A program made the position numbers and the translations under genes. A DNA stretch of 10,684 bases from a bacterium UBA7470 (GTDB lineage Bacteria > Pseudomonadota > Gammaproteobacteria > Burkholderiales > Burkholderiaceae_C), in contig DLPA01000126.1 in assembly GCA_002479815.1 (NCBI GenBank), positions 1-10,684 on the forward strand. The letters run 5' to 3'. The notes beneath the pieces were generated by a model. It was not told the origin of the DNA and made no database searches. It saw only the letters and a program-made list of their open reading frames with translations. Below are positions 1 to 6,500 of this stretch, piece after piece. Each line of letters opens with the position of its first letter. Position 1 is the first letter of the stretch.

Positions 1-431
1 ACCAAATGATCGCCTTCGGGGTGCTGGCTGCGATTGCGGCATTCAAACCAAGCCAAACAATCAGGCAACACGGGAAATCCACTGGGACTGCATTCCAGCG
101 CCAACCCTGAGAAACGGTCAATTCCCTTGCTCGCAAAGCGCTGCGCCAAAGCCAATTGTTGCGCCGTCAGTACATGAATCACGTAGTGCGAGCAATGCTC
201 AAACGCTTCAATGCTGTGGGAACGATAGGCCAAACTCCACAACACCAAGGGTGGGCTGAGCGACACAGAATTGAACGAACTGACGGTCAGACCCACAGGC
301 TGCCCGTGTCTGTCATGCGTTGTGACAATGGTGACGCCGGTGGCAAACGTACCCAGTGCTTGACGGAACTCGCGTTCAGTAAACCCCTTTGGTAAAGACG
401 AAGACACAGCCACAGATGAAGTACAAGACAT
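1..431 (-). CDS. Flavin reductase family protein, 5' part (cut by window edge)
   Basis: This reading frame is open from ATG at 431 to base 1 without a stop, giving about 143 residues, so the C-terminus lies outside the window. The translation has the hallmarks of the flavin reductase-like FMN-binding split-barrel family (HpaC/RutF/NtaB type): near residues 20-40 it reads EFRQALGTFATGVTIVTT, followed by GLTVSSFNSVSLSPPLVLW, where FMN contacts usually lie, then S-H-S-I-E-A-F and FAVHVL-like strands (here YVIHVLTAQQ). Family members are usually 150-180 residues and reduce FMN or FAD with NAD(P)H, often for a partner monooxygenase; no partner is visible here. The ATG has no clear Shine-Dalgarno; an in-frame GTG at 440 is an alternative start. 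The gene is codirectional with amtB but separated from it by a strong terminator, so it is probably a separate transcription unit. The family call is firm; the substrate is unknown. Confidence 0.88.
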   Translation of the reverse strand, partial: MSCTSSVAVSSSLPKGFTEREFRQALGTFATGVTIVTTHDRHGQPVGLTVSSFNSVSLSPPLVLWSLAYRSHSIEAFEHCSHYVIHVLTAQQLALAQRFASKGIDRFSGLALECSPSGFPVLPDCLAWFECRNRSQHPEGDHL

Positions 432-625
432 AAAGCGCACAAATAAAAAGGGGAACTCGGTCGATTCTCATCGAAATGGGTGCTGAAGGTGTGTCTGATG
501 TGCGCCATACGCTTGTAAGCGCCAAGGACTTGGGTGGCGAACAAACCCGACGCAGGCCGATAAATTGCGGCCTAGACCCTGAAAGCCGCACCTGCCGACG
601 GTGGCACCCCATGGCAGGCTTTATA
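432..625 (-). promoter_or_regulatory. Possible promoter and structured leader of the flavin reductase gene
   Basis: No convincing gene lies between the flavin reductase start and the amtB terminator. On the minus strand a TATAAA (complement of 620-625) could be a -10 box, but the -35 is poor. Transcription from it would give a leader of about 180 nt. That leader contains a 6-bp stem (591-596 with 613-618) and two mutually exclusive stems, 567-571 with 585-589 and 554-559 with 568-573. I see no FMN-riboswitch consensus. This is inference from inverted repeats only. Confidence 0.25.
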
Positions 626-684
626 ACTGACGCACAGTTGGGCAAGCGTGAAAAAGTGTGTGTTTTCGATTGGCTTGCGCCATG

Positions 685-717
685 AAAAAAGCCACTGGTG
701 CGAGACACACCAGTGGC
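685..717 (-). terminator. Intrinsic terminator of the glnK-amtB operon
   Basis: A perfect 10-bp inverted repeat, GCCACTGGTG (691-700) and CACCAGTGGC (708-717), with a 7-nt loop. Read on the minus strand it is followed at once by six T residues (complement of A685-690). It begins about 20 bp after the amtB stop codon, so it ends that operon and insulates the flavin reductase gene. Confidence 0.93.
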
Positions 718-737
718 TGTTTACTTAGAAGAGCCGA

Positions 738-2303
738 TTAACGGTTGTAAGCGGTTTCGCCGTGGCTGGAGATGTCCAAGCCTTCGCGTTCTTCTTCTTC
801 CGTCACGCGCAGACCAATCACCAAGTCCACCAACTTGAAGGCGATGAACGACACGACACCTGACCACACGATGGTGATCAACACGCCTTTGGCTTGTATC
901 CACACTTGTGACGCAATAGAGTAAGCGTCAGCCGTCACCATGGTGGCTGTGACCCAATCGGCCACATAGCCTGGGCCGCCCAAGCTGGGGCTGTTGAACA
1001 CCCCCGTCAATAAAGCACCCACGATACCGCCCACGCCGTGGACGCCGAACACGTCCAGCGAGTCGTCTGCACCCAGCAGTTTTTTCAGGCTGTTCACGCC
1101 CCACAAACAGGCAAAACCCCCAATCAGACCAATGGCCAATGCACCCCCGATGCCCACATTACCGGCTGCAGGTGTGATCGCCACCAAGCCCGCCACTGCA
1201 CCAGAAGCAGCGCCCAGCATCGACGCTTTACCACGCATCAATGCTTCACCCACACACCAAGACAATACGGCGGCAGCGGCGGCAGCAAAGGTGTTGATGA
1301 AGGCCAGTGCTGCAAAACCATTGGCTTCCAAAGCAGAACCTGCGTTGAATCCAAACCAGCCAACCCACAGTAAAGAGGCACCGACCATTGTCAGTGTCAA
1401 GCTGTGTGGTGCCATGGACTCTTTCCCGTAACCTACCCGTTTGCCCAGCACATATGCGCCAACCAAACCAGCCACTGCTGCGTTGATGTGTACAACCGTA
1501 CCACCTGCAAAGTCCAGGGCGCCGTGTTGCCAAATCAAACCTGCTTTCCCTGTCATTTCATCGACCACGCTGGCAGCGGTGTACGCATCAGGCCCCATCC
1601 AGAACCAAACCATGTGCGCCACAGGGATGTAGCTGAATGTGAACCAAATCACCATGAACAACAACACGGCAGAAAATTTAATGCGTTCGGCAAATGCACC
1701 CACGATCAGGGCGCAAGTGATGCCTGCAAACGTCGCTTGGAAAGCAGCGAACACGATTTCAGGAATGACCACCCCTTTGCTGAAGGTGGCTGCATTGGCG
1801 AAAGTCCCAGCTGCGTTGTCCCAAATGCCTTTCATCAAGAGGCGATCAAAGCCACCCACATAGGCATTGCCTTCTGTAAAGGCCAAGCTGTATCCATAGA
1901 CGAACCACAGCACCACGATCAGCGAAAACGTCACCATGACCTGCATCAGAACCGATAGCATATTTTTGCTGCGGACCAAGCCGCCATAGAACAAGGCCAA
2001 GCCGGGTACGGTCATCAAAATCACCAACAACGTTGCCACCATCATCCATGCGGTGTCGCCTTTGTTGGGTACGGGTACTGGTGCGGCAGCGGGAGCCGCT
2101 TCAGTGGCGGCGGTCGGTGCGACAGCAGGTGCTGGCGCTGCGACGGCGGCTGCAGCAGCGGCTGGTGCTGTGGCAGGCGCTGCCGTTGTTTCTTTATCGC
2201 CTACCGCAGAAACGGGGGCGCTTGGTGTGGTTTGTGCGTGAACCGTCAATCCACCAAAAGCCAGACCTAGGCCCAGCAGACAAGATACAAGTAGTTTTTT
2301 CAT
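738..2303 (-). CDS. amtB: Ammonium transporter AmtB
   Basis: An inner-membrane ammonium channel of the Amt/MEP/Rh family, 521 residues. The N-terminus (MKKLLVSCLLGLGLAFGG...VHAQ) is a signal peptide, followed by an unusually Ala/Pro-rich segment to about residue 80; the membrane core then begins near residue 85. Conserved features include GALDFAGGTVVHI with D264 and H272, and FGVHGVGGIVG with H422. The two histidines are 150 residues apart, as in the twin-His pore of E. coli AmtB (H168/H318). FAERIKF (about 204-210) and the cytoplasmic tail near the end (GLRVTEEEEREGLD, then HGE-AY) are family signatures; the tail is where GlnK docks. It lies 15 bp after the glnK stop codon and shares its transcript. 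Upstream of the ATG there is only a modest purine-rich ribosome site (AGAAGAG). It is intact, with no missing key residues. Confidence 0.97.
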   Translation of the reverse strand: MKKLLVSCLLGLGLAFGGLTVHAQTTPSAPVSAVGDKETTAAPATAPAAAAAAVAAPAPAVAPTAATEAAPAAAPVPVPNKGDTAWMMVATLLVILMTVPGLALFYGGLVRSKNMLSVLMQVMVTFSLIVVLWFVYGYSLAFTEGNAYVGGFDRLLMKGIWDNAAGTFANAATFSKGVVIPEIVFAAFQATFAGITCALIVGAFAERIKFSAVLLFMVIWFTFSYIPVAHMVWFWMGPDAYTAASVVDEMTGKAGLIWQHGALDFAGGTVVHINAAVAGLVGAYVLGKRVGYGKESMAPHSLTLTMVGASLLWVGWFGFNAGSALEANGFAALAFINTFAAAAAAVLSWCVGEALMRGKASMLGAASGAVAGLVAITPAAGNVGIGGALAIGLIGGFACLWGVNSLKKLLGADDSLDVFGVHGVGGIVGALLTGVFNSPSLGGPGYVADWVTATMVTADAYSIASQVWIQAKGVLITIVWSGVVSFIAFKLVDLVIGLRVTEEEEREGLDISSHGETAYNR

Positions 2304-2318
2304 GGGACTGCTCTTCTA

Positions 2319-2657
2319 TCAAAGGGCTTCTTTGCCAGTTTCACCCGTGCGGATGCGGATGACTTGTTCTAGCGGGAACACGAAAATTTTTCCGTCTCCA
2401 ATCTTGCCTGTGCGTGCGGCGGTTTCGATGGCCTCAATGACGCGATCGACCAATTCGTCAGCGACGGCAGCCTCTACCTTCACCTTGGGCAGAAAATCCA
2501 CCACGTATTCCGCGCCACGGTAAAGCTCCGTGTGTCCTTTTTGGCGACCGAAGCCTTTGACTTCCGTCACAGTAATGCCCTGTACGCCCATCGACGAGAG
2601 CGACTCGCGCACCTCGTCGAGCTTAAAGGGTTTGATAATGGCAGATACAAGTTTCAT
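2319..2657 (-). CDS. glnK: PII nitrogen regulatory protein GlnK
   Basis: A 112-residue PII signalling protein, the usual family length. It forms a trimer that senses ATP/ADP, 2-oxoglutarate and, through uridylylation, glutamine, and it blocks AmtB under nitrogen sufficiency. Visible signatures are the T-loop (KGFGRQKGHTELYRGAEY) with Q39 and the uridylylation site Y51, the B-loop TGKIGDGKIF (83-92), and the C-terminal RIRTGE motif (R101, R103). T43 and D54 look more like E. coli GlnB than GlnK, but position immediately before amtB supports the name glnK. The ATG at 2657 is preceded by a clear GGAG nine bases upstream. A sigma-54 promoter lies about 40 bp upstream of the start codon. The PII identity is certain; only the glnK/glnB label is a convention. 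Confidence 0.97.
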   Translation of the reverse strand: MKLVSAIIKPFKLDEVRESLSSMGVQGITVTEVKGFGRQKGHTELYRGAEYVVDFLPKVKVEAAVADELVDRVIEAIETAARTGKIGDGKIFVFPLEQVIRIRTGETGKEAL

Positions 2658-2695
2658 GGGCTGATGCTCCTGTGATCAAACGATGCCAATCTGAA

Positions 2696-2711
2696 AGCAC
2701 AGACCGTGCCA
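2696..2711 (-). promoter_or_regulatory. Sigma-54 (-24/-12) promoter of glnK-amtB
   Basis: On the minus strand the sequence reads TGGCAC (complement of 2706-2711), five bases, then GTGCT (complement of 2696-2700). This matches the RpoN consensus TGGCAC-N5-TTGCW with one mismatch and the correct spacing between the GG and GC pairs. The predicted start site is near 2685, giving an approximately 28-nt leader containing the GGAG ribosome site of glnK. Sigma-54 control of glnK-amtB is well known in Proteobacteria. Confidence 0.8.
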
Positions 2712-2760
2712 GTTTTTAAGCGTCGTCTCCTGTGGTACACCCCTATGGGAGCGTACGCAA

Positions 2761-2777
2761 TGCACAGACGTGGTGCG
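2761..2777 (-). promoter_or_regulatory. NtrC-like binding site upstream of glnK
   Basis: On the minus strand this reads GCAC-N7-GTGC (GCACCACGTCTGTGC), the spacing of the NtrC consensus TGCACC-N5-GGTGCA. The centre lies about 84 bp upstream of the predicted sigma-54 start site, where an enhancer-binding protein is expected. Only one clear dyad is visible, so a second site may be degenerate. Confidence 0.55.
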
Positions 2778-2841
2778 TGGGTGACCTGTGGCAGAACCGT
2801 TGGAGCGATGCACAGTAAGTGTGCGTGTGTCTGTCGTGTCA

Positions 2842-2863
2842 GCACCAAAAGTGGTGCGTTTTT
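2842..2863 (+). promoter_or_regulatory. Short hairpin with T-run in the comM leader
   Basis: A perfect 6-bp inverted repeat, GCACCA-AAAG-TGGTGC (2842-2857), followed by G and five T residues, lies just before the comM ribosome site (GGGGAG, 2866-2871). It could be a weak attenuator. It also resembles an NtrC dyad but with the wrong spacing. The function is not established. Confidence 0.25.
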
Positions 2864-2878
2864 GTGGGGAGTTGTTGT

Positions 2879-4453
2879 ATGAGTCTGTCTGTGATCCAAA
2901 GCCGTGCGTTGTTGGGGTTGCACGCCCCGTCGGTGTGCGTGGAAGTGCATTTGGCGAATGGCTTGCCTAGTTTTACGCTGGTAGGCTTGGCCGATACAGA
3001 GGTCAAAGAGGCGCGTGAACGGGTCCGTTCTGCTTTGCTGCATACAGGCTTGAGTTTTCCGACCAATAAAAAAATCACAGTCAATCTCGCGCCAGCAGAC
3101 TTACCCAAAGACAGTGGTCGTTTTGACTTGCCGATTGCCTTGGGGCTGCTCAGTGCCATAGGTATGTTGGATGCGTCTTCTTTAGAAAACTATGAATTTG
3201 CAGGCGAGCTGAGTTTGGGGGGCGAGCTGCGTCCCGTTCGTGGTGCATTGGCGATGGCGTTGGCCTTAAAAACACAAGTCCAGCGCACGAGCCAAGCCAT
3301 GCCTACTTTAGTGCTACCGCCCGGCAGTGCGGAGGAAGCTGCCTTGGTACCGGGCACTCGGGTGGTGCGTGCACGTCACTTGCTGGATGTCGTGCAAGCC
3401 TTGATGCCTGCCTCGTCACAAGCGGATCACAAGGCCACGACATCCACAGACGGGTGGACTCTGTTGCAAACGCAGCGCATCCCCACCGGCAAGATCGACT
3501 TGGACTTTGCCGATGTCAAGGGCCAAGCAGCGGCACGCCGTGCTTTAGAGATTGCCGCAGCAGGCGGGCACAGCGTGCTGATGAGTGGCCCGCCAGGATC
3601 GGGAAAATCCATGCTCGCCCATCGTTTTGCAGGCATCTTGCCGCCGATGAGCGATGAGCAAGCCTTGGAAAGTGCCGCGATCGCTTCTCTGGCAGGACGT
3701 TTTCATATTGAGCAATGGGGTCAGCGCCCGATTTCTGCTCCGCACCACAGTGCCAGTGCGGTGGCGCTGGTAGGCGGTGGCTCACCACCCAAACCTGGAG
3801 AAATCTCCTTGGCGCATTTTGGGGTTTTGTTTTTAGATGAACTGCCCGAGTTTTCCAGAGCGGCGCTAGAGGCGTTGCGTGAGCCTTTAGAAACGGGATA
3901 CGTGCGTATTTCTCGCGCGGCACGCCATACCGAATTCCCAGCTCGGTTTCAATTCATTTCGGCAATGAATCCTTGTCCGTGTGGCTACTTGGGGCATCCC
4001 ACGGTGGCGTGCAAAGACACGCCAGAACAAATCAAACGCTATCAAGCCAAGCTCAGTGGGCCGCTGTTGGACAGGATTGATTTGCACGTTGATGTACCGC
4101 CCTTGCCGCCCGAAGAACTCTTGCCCTTGTCCAGCAGTGCATTGCCCAGCAGTGAAAGCTCTGTGGTGGTACGTGCTCGTGTGCTGGCGGCCCACGAACG
4201 TGCCGTGCAGCGTCAAGGGGTGAGCAATCAAGCACTGCATGGGGCCGCTTTAGATCGTCATGCCCCATTGGACGATGCGGCCCGTCAATTCCTGCACAAA
4301 GCCGCCACCCGTTTAGGCTGGTCGGCTCGCAGCACACACCGCGTGATGAAGGTGGCACGCACGATTGCAGACTTGGCGTATGCAGACCGACTTGAGCCTG
4401 CGCACATTGCTGAAGCCATTCAATACAGACGCGGTTTGGCTCAGCGTACATGA
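2879..4453 (+). CDS. comM: ComM/YifB family AAA+ ATPase (Mg-chelatase-like)
   Basis: A 524-residue protein of the YifB/ComM family. In Vibrio cholerae ComM is a hexameric helicase that promotes branch migration during integration of transforming DNA; most bacteria carry it, competent or not. The N-terminal ChlI-like domain (MSLSVIQSRALLGLHAPSV..., then LANGLPSFTLVGLADTEVKE) is followed by the AAA+ module with Walker A GPPGSGKS (237-244) and Walker B GVLFLDELPEF (about 315-325). Next comes the NPCPCG cysteine motif (about 364-369) with a further Cys at 378, then SGPLLDRIDLHVDVP (from about 393) with the arginine-finger region, and the C-terminal Mg-chelatase-C domain. ATG 2879 is chosen because the MSL start fits the family and GGGGAG lies seven bases upstream; an in-frame start at 2819 would add an unlikely Cys-rich leader. 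It is divergent from glnK. No competence genes are nearby. Confidence 0.95.
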   Translation: MSLSVIQSRALLGLHAPSVCVEVHLANGLPSFTLVGLADTEVKEARERVRSALLHTGLSFPTNKKITVNLAPADLPKDSGRFDLPIALGLLSAIGMLDASSLENYEFAGELSLGGELRPVRGALAMALALKTQVQRTSQAMPTLVLPPGSAEEAALVPGTRVVRARHLLDVVQALMPASSQADHKATTSTDGWTLLQTQRIPTGKIDLDFADVKGQAAARRALEIAAAGGHSVLMSGPPGSGKSMLAHRFAGILPPMSDEQALESAAIASLAGRFHIEQWGQRPISAPHHSASAVALVGGGSPPKPGEISLAHFGVLFLDELPEFSRAALEALREPLETGYVRISRAARHTEFPARFQFISAMNPCPCGYLGHPTVACKDTPEQIKRYQAKLSGPLLDRIDLHVDVPPLPPEELLPLSSSALPSSESSVVVRARVLAAHERAVQRQGVSNQALHGAALDRHAPLDDAARQFLHKAATRLGWSARSTHRVMKVARTIADLAYADRLEPAHIAEAIQYRRGLAQRT

Positions 4454-4497
4454 GTGTTATTTTGAGCAAGGTTCAAAAAATGCCACATGTGTAAGGC

Positions 4498-4527
4498 TTG
4501 CAAGCTTTCTCAAAACTTGCTTATAAT
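4498..4527 (+). promoter_or_regulatory. Strong sigma-70 promoter of a candidate small RNA
   Basis: TTGCAA (4498-4503), an 18-bp spacer and a perfect TATAAT (4522-4527). The start site is predicted around 4534. The -35 box lies in a 10-bp palindrome, GCTTGCAAGC (4497-4506), which could be an operator. The next gene's start codon is some 180 bp further on and beyond a terminator, so this promoter does not obviously serve a protein gene. Confidence 0.75.
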
Positions 4528-4533
4528 TCCCAT

Positions 4534-4638
4534 CGAGTCGTCGAGAGATGACTCCCCGCTTTTCCTCCCTGAGCGGGAGCCTTGGAGTGTGACAGCTTAA
4601 GGCATTGTGGCCCGACCCTTTGGTCGGGCTTTTTTTTT
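4534..4638 (+). ncRNA. Candidate small regulatory RNA of about 100 nt
   Basis: A short transcription unit lies between comM and hemJ, bounded by a near-consensus promoter and an intrinsic terminator, with no credible reading frame. Predicted structure: hairpin 1 pairs 4535-4542 with 4547-4554 (eight pairs, one G-U) and closes on a GAGA tetraloop. Hairpin 2 pairs CCCGCT (4555-4560) with AGCGGG (4572-4577) and exposes a pyrimidine-rich loop containing CCTCCC (4564-4569). A weaker stem pairs 4579-4583 with 4599-4603, and the terminator hairpin follows. An exposed CCUCC resembles the anti-Shine-Dalgarno loops of many trans-acting sRNAs, suggesting translational repression of mRNAs; that is inference. 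It carries no 4.5S, tmRNA or 6S signature that I recognise. Ends are estimated from the promoter and terminator. Confidence 0.65.
4610..4638 (+). terminator. Intrinsic terminator of the candidate sRNA
   Basis: An 8-bp stem, GCCCGACC (4610-4617) with GGTCGGGC (4622-4629), and a CTTT loop, followed by nine T residues (4630-4638). It would also stop readthrough from comM. There is no A-run on the upstream side, so it acts on the plus strand only. Confidence 0.93.
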
Positions 4639-4672
4639 GCCCATTTTTCCTTGAGCTGCTTTGTTGTTTAGA

Positions 4673-4702
4673 TTGATCGGCTTTTGTTCCCCGCACTACA
4701 CT
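4673..4702 (+). promoter_or_regulatory. Possible promoter of hemJ-vanZ
   Basis: TTGATC (4673-4678), an 18-bp spacer and TACACT (4697-4702). The start site would fall around 4709, only a few bases before the hemJ ATG at 4713. No Shine-Dalgarno is visible there, so the mRNA may be leaderless or nearly so. Confidence 0.4.
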
Positions 4703-4712
4703 TGATACCACT

Positions 4713-5141
4713 ATGCTTTGGGTTAAATCTTTACACATTGTTTTTATTGCCAGTTGGTTTGCGGGCCTGTTTTACTTGCCACGCATTTTTGTCAATTTGG
4801 CGATGGTCCAGCCTGACAGCGCGGCCGAGCGTCAGCGCCTGCTGCTGATGGCCCACAAGCTCATGCGCTTTACGCACATCCTGATGGTGCCTGCGCTCGG
4901 GTTGGGCCTTTGGTTGTGGTTGGGTTATGGCATAGGCTTGGGTCCTGGCAACGGGTGGATGCACGCCAAGCTGTTGGTGGTGGCGCTGACTTTGGGGTAT
5001 CACCATGCGTGCTGGCGGTTGTTGCGTCGCTTTGTTGCAGGGCAAAACCAGCGCGGTCACGTTTGGTATCGCTGGTTCAACGAAGTGCCTGTGGTGTTGA
5101 TGGTGATCGCGGTCTGCCTTGTCGTTGTCAAACCGTTCTAA
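4713..5141 (+). CDS. hemJ: HemJ/CopD-like membrane protein (protoporphyrinogen oxidase HemJ family)
   Basis: A 142-residue integral membrane protein with about four transmembrane helices. It matches the HemJ family (COG1981, often annotated 'CopD family'), whose members oxidise protoporphyrinogen IX in haem synthesis where HemG and HemY are absent. Signatures are the start MLWVKSLHIV with H8, GLFYLPR with R24 (residues 18-24), GWMHAKL with K86, and RWFNEVPV (120-127). The length is typical of HemJ. The start is fixed by the family-typical MLWVK opening; no Shine-Dalgarno precedes it. The VanZ-family gene follows after 9 bp, so the two are probably cotranscribed. The alternative, a copper-resistance CopD relative, is less likely given these motifs. 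The enzymatic role is inferred from the family. Confidence 0.8.
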   Translation: MLWVKSLHIVFIASWFAGLFYLPRIFVNLAMVQPDSAAERQRLLLMAHKLMRFTHILMVPALGLGLWLWLGYGIGLGPGNGWMHAKLLVVALTLGYHHACWRLLRRFVAGQNQRGHVWYRWFNEVPVVLMVIAVCLVVVKPF

Positions 5142-5150
5142 GGTGACGCG

Positions 5151-6269
5151 GTGCTGACGCAGCGGACGATGGCATGGTCATTGGCGGGTCTCTTTGCCGC
5201 CTTGATTGTGTATGCCAGTTTGTATCCGTTTGCTGGGTGGCGTTGGCCTGCTGTGACGTGGTGGGCATTCGTATTTGCACCTTGGCCTCGGTATTGGACC
5301 CTGTTTGATTTGACGATCAATGCCGTGGGCTATGTGCCCTTCGGTTTCTTTTTAGGCGTGGGCGCTGCCCGTCAAGCGCCAAACACACCCAGACATTGGT
5401 GGGCTGCCCTAGTCGCACCGATGATGCTCTCGTTGATGTTGGAGAGTTTGCAAACCGCGTTGCCCAGTCGAGTGCCATCGAATGTCGATTGGGCACTCAA
5501 CAGCCTTGGTGCGTGGTGGGGCGTGGGTCTGGCCTGGGTCTTGCGCCGTTGGGGACTGCTGATGCAGTGGTCACGCCTGCGACGAACATTATGGACGGCT
5601 GATGCCTATGGCGCTTTGGTCTTGCTGGGCTTGTGGCCTGTGGCCTTGCTGTATCCTACCTCCATGCCCTTTGCACTGGGACACATCAGCCCTGAATTGT
5701 TGGACTGGGCGCAAACCGCTTGGCGTGAGGTCCCGCCTTGGTTGCAAACAGAACTGTCTGAACCTGCATCTTGGCCCATTTTGCCGTGGTCGGTTTTCAC
5801 GCAGGTGAGTGTGGTGGGATTGGGGATTTTTATGCCCGTGGTGCTGGGTTATCAAGTGTTGCGGCAAGCGTCTTTTCGCAAGTGGTGGTTGCTGGCGGTG
5901 GTGTTGGGTGCGGTGGTCATCGAGTCGATTTCCAGCGGCCTTACTTATGGGCCGAATCACTTTGCCGCTTGGTGGACACAGGCGATGCTGTGGGGGATGT
6001 TGTTGGCGGTGGGCTTCGGCATGATGGTCTTGGCTTTAGACCATCGGCTCTTGGTGTGGGTTTTGCTGCTGACCGTGCTGACCATGTTGCTGCTGCTCAA
6101 TCTATCGACGCAACCGCCCTACCTCCATGAATCCTTAGAGGTCTGGACACAAGGACGCTTCATCCATTTTTATGGGGCCACTCAGTGGTTGGGCTGGTGT
6201 TGGCCCTATGCGGTCTTGTGGTACGCCTTCAAACACATCCAGCTGCCAGTTCAGCAATGCAGGCACTGA
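5151..6269 (+). CDS. VanZ-family membrane protein, long form
   Basis: A 372-residue polytopic membrane protein. The N-terminal third is a VanZ-like domain: IVYASLYPFAGW (about 19-30), FDLTINAVGYVPFGFFLG (52-69) and MLESLQTALPSR (96-107), followed by NVDWALNSLGAW (111-122), the conserved E/Q, SR, D and N-S-G pattern of the family. The remainder adds several more transmembrane helices, so it is much longer than the VanZ domain alone. VanZ of enterococcal transposons gives low-level teicoplanin resistance, but the role of proteobacterial homologues is unknown, and resistance should not be inferred. GTG at 5151 is chosen because AAGGTG lies about five bases upstream; ATG at 5169 is an alternative with no ribosome site. 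There is no terminator after the stop; a MITE-like element begins 35 bp downstream. Confidence 0.85.
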   Translation: MLTQRTMAWSLAGLFAALIVYASLYPFAGWRWPAVTWWAFVFAPWPRYWTLFDLTINAVGYVPFGFFLGVGAARQAPNTPRHWWAALVAPMMLSLMLESLQTALPSRVPSNVDWALNSLGAWWGVGLAWVLRRWGLLMQWSRLRRTLWTADAYGALVLLGLWPVALLYPTSMPFALGHISPELLDWAQTAWREVPPWLQTELSEPASWPILPWSVFTQVSVVGLGIFMPVVLGYQVLRQASFRKWWLLAVVLGAVVIESISSGLTYGPNHFAAWWTQAMLWGMLLAVGFGMMVLALDHRLLVWVLLLTVLTMLLLLNLSTQPPYLHESLEVWTQGRFIHFYGATQWLGWCWPYAVLWYAFKHIQLPVQQCRH

Positions 6270-6304
6270 GCGCAGACAAGGATAGCATCATCTTAAAAAG
6301 CATA

Positions 6305-6334
6305 GTAAAAAAAGTGAGCTGCTCACGCAATTAA
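6305..6334 (+). repeat. Left terminal inverted repeat of the MITE-like element
   Basis: A 30-bp repeat whose reverse complement recurs at 6501-6530 with two mismatches (6324 and 6331 regions). It contains a perfect short palindrome, GTGAG-CTG-CTCAC (6314-6326), which in the right copy has one changed base. The match degrades abruptly inward of TTAA, which marks the inner edge of the repeat. Confidence 0.8.
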
Positions 6335-6500
6335 ATCAATGAAAATAGTATATTTCGTGATTAAAAAACAGCTGTCTTCTTCAAAAAATGACCCCGAAAG
6401 TGCGTGTGGCCTATGTGTCAAGCTTTCGAACACGCTTGAAACGCTGTTTTTTTGATTTATCAGGCCTATTTTGACAATGAAATTTCAAAAAAATCAAGTA

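Noticed and set aside
476..708. Short frames on both strands between the flavin reductase gene and amtB
   Set aside because: They extend into the amtB terminator or the flavin reductase start, lack ribosome sites and have no family features.
1404..1958. A 184-codon plus-strand frame inside amtB, plus several others in the same region
   Set aside because: amtB is intact and highly conserved on the minus strand; these frames lack ribosome sites and family features.
4530..4640. Whether the candidate sRNA is 4.5S (SRP), tmRNA or 6S RNA
   Set aside because: The SRP core motif, the tmRNA tRNA-like ends and the large 6S bubble are all absent, and the unit is short with its own distinctive hairpins.
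4457..4738. A 93-codon minus-strand frame across the comM-hemJ gap
   Set aside because: It runs through the candidate sRNA and its terminator on the opposite strand. The product is basic and low in features, with no ribosome site or homology I can recognise.
5151..6269. VanZ similarity read as glycopeptide resistance
   Set aside because: There are no vanH/A/X or regulator genes nearby. The host is Gram-negative, where VanZ-family proteins are common with unknown roles, and the gene sits in a housekeeping pair with hemJ.
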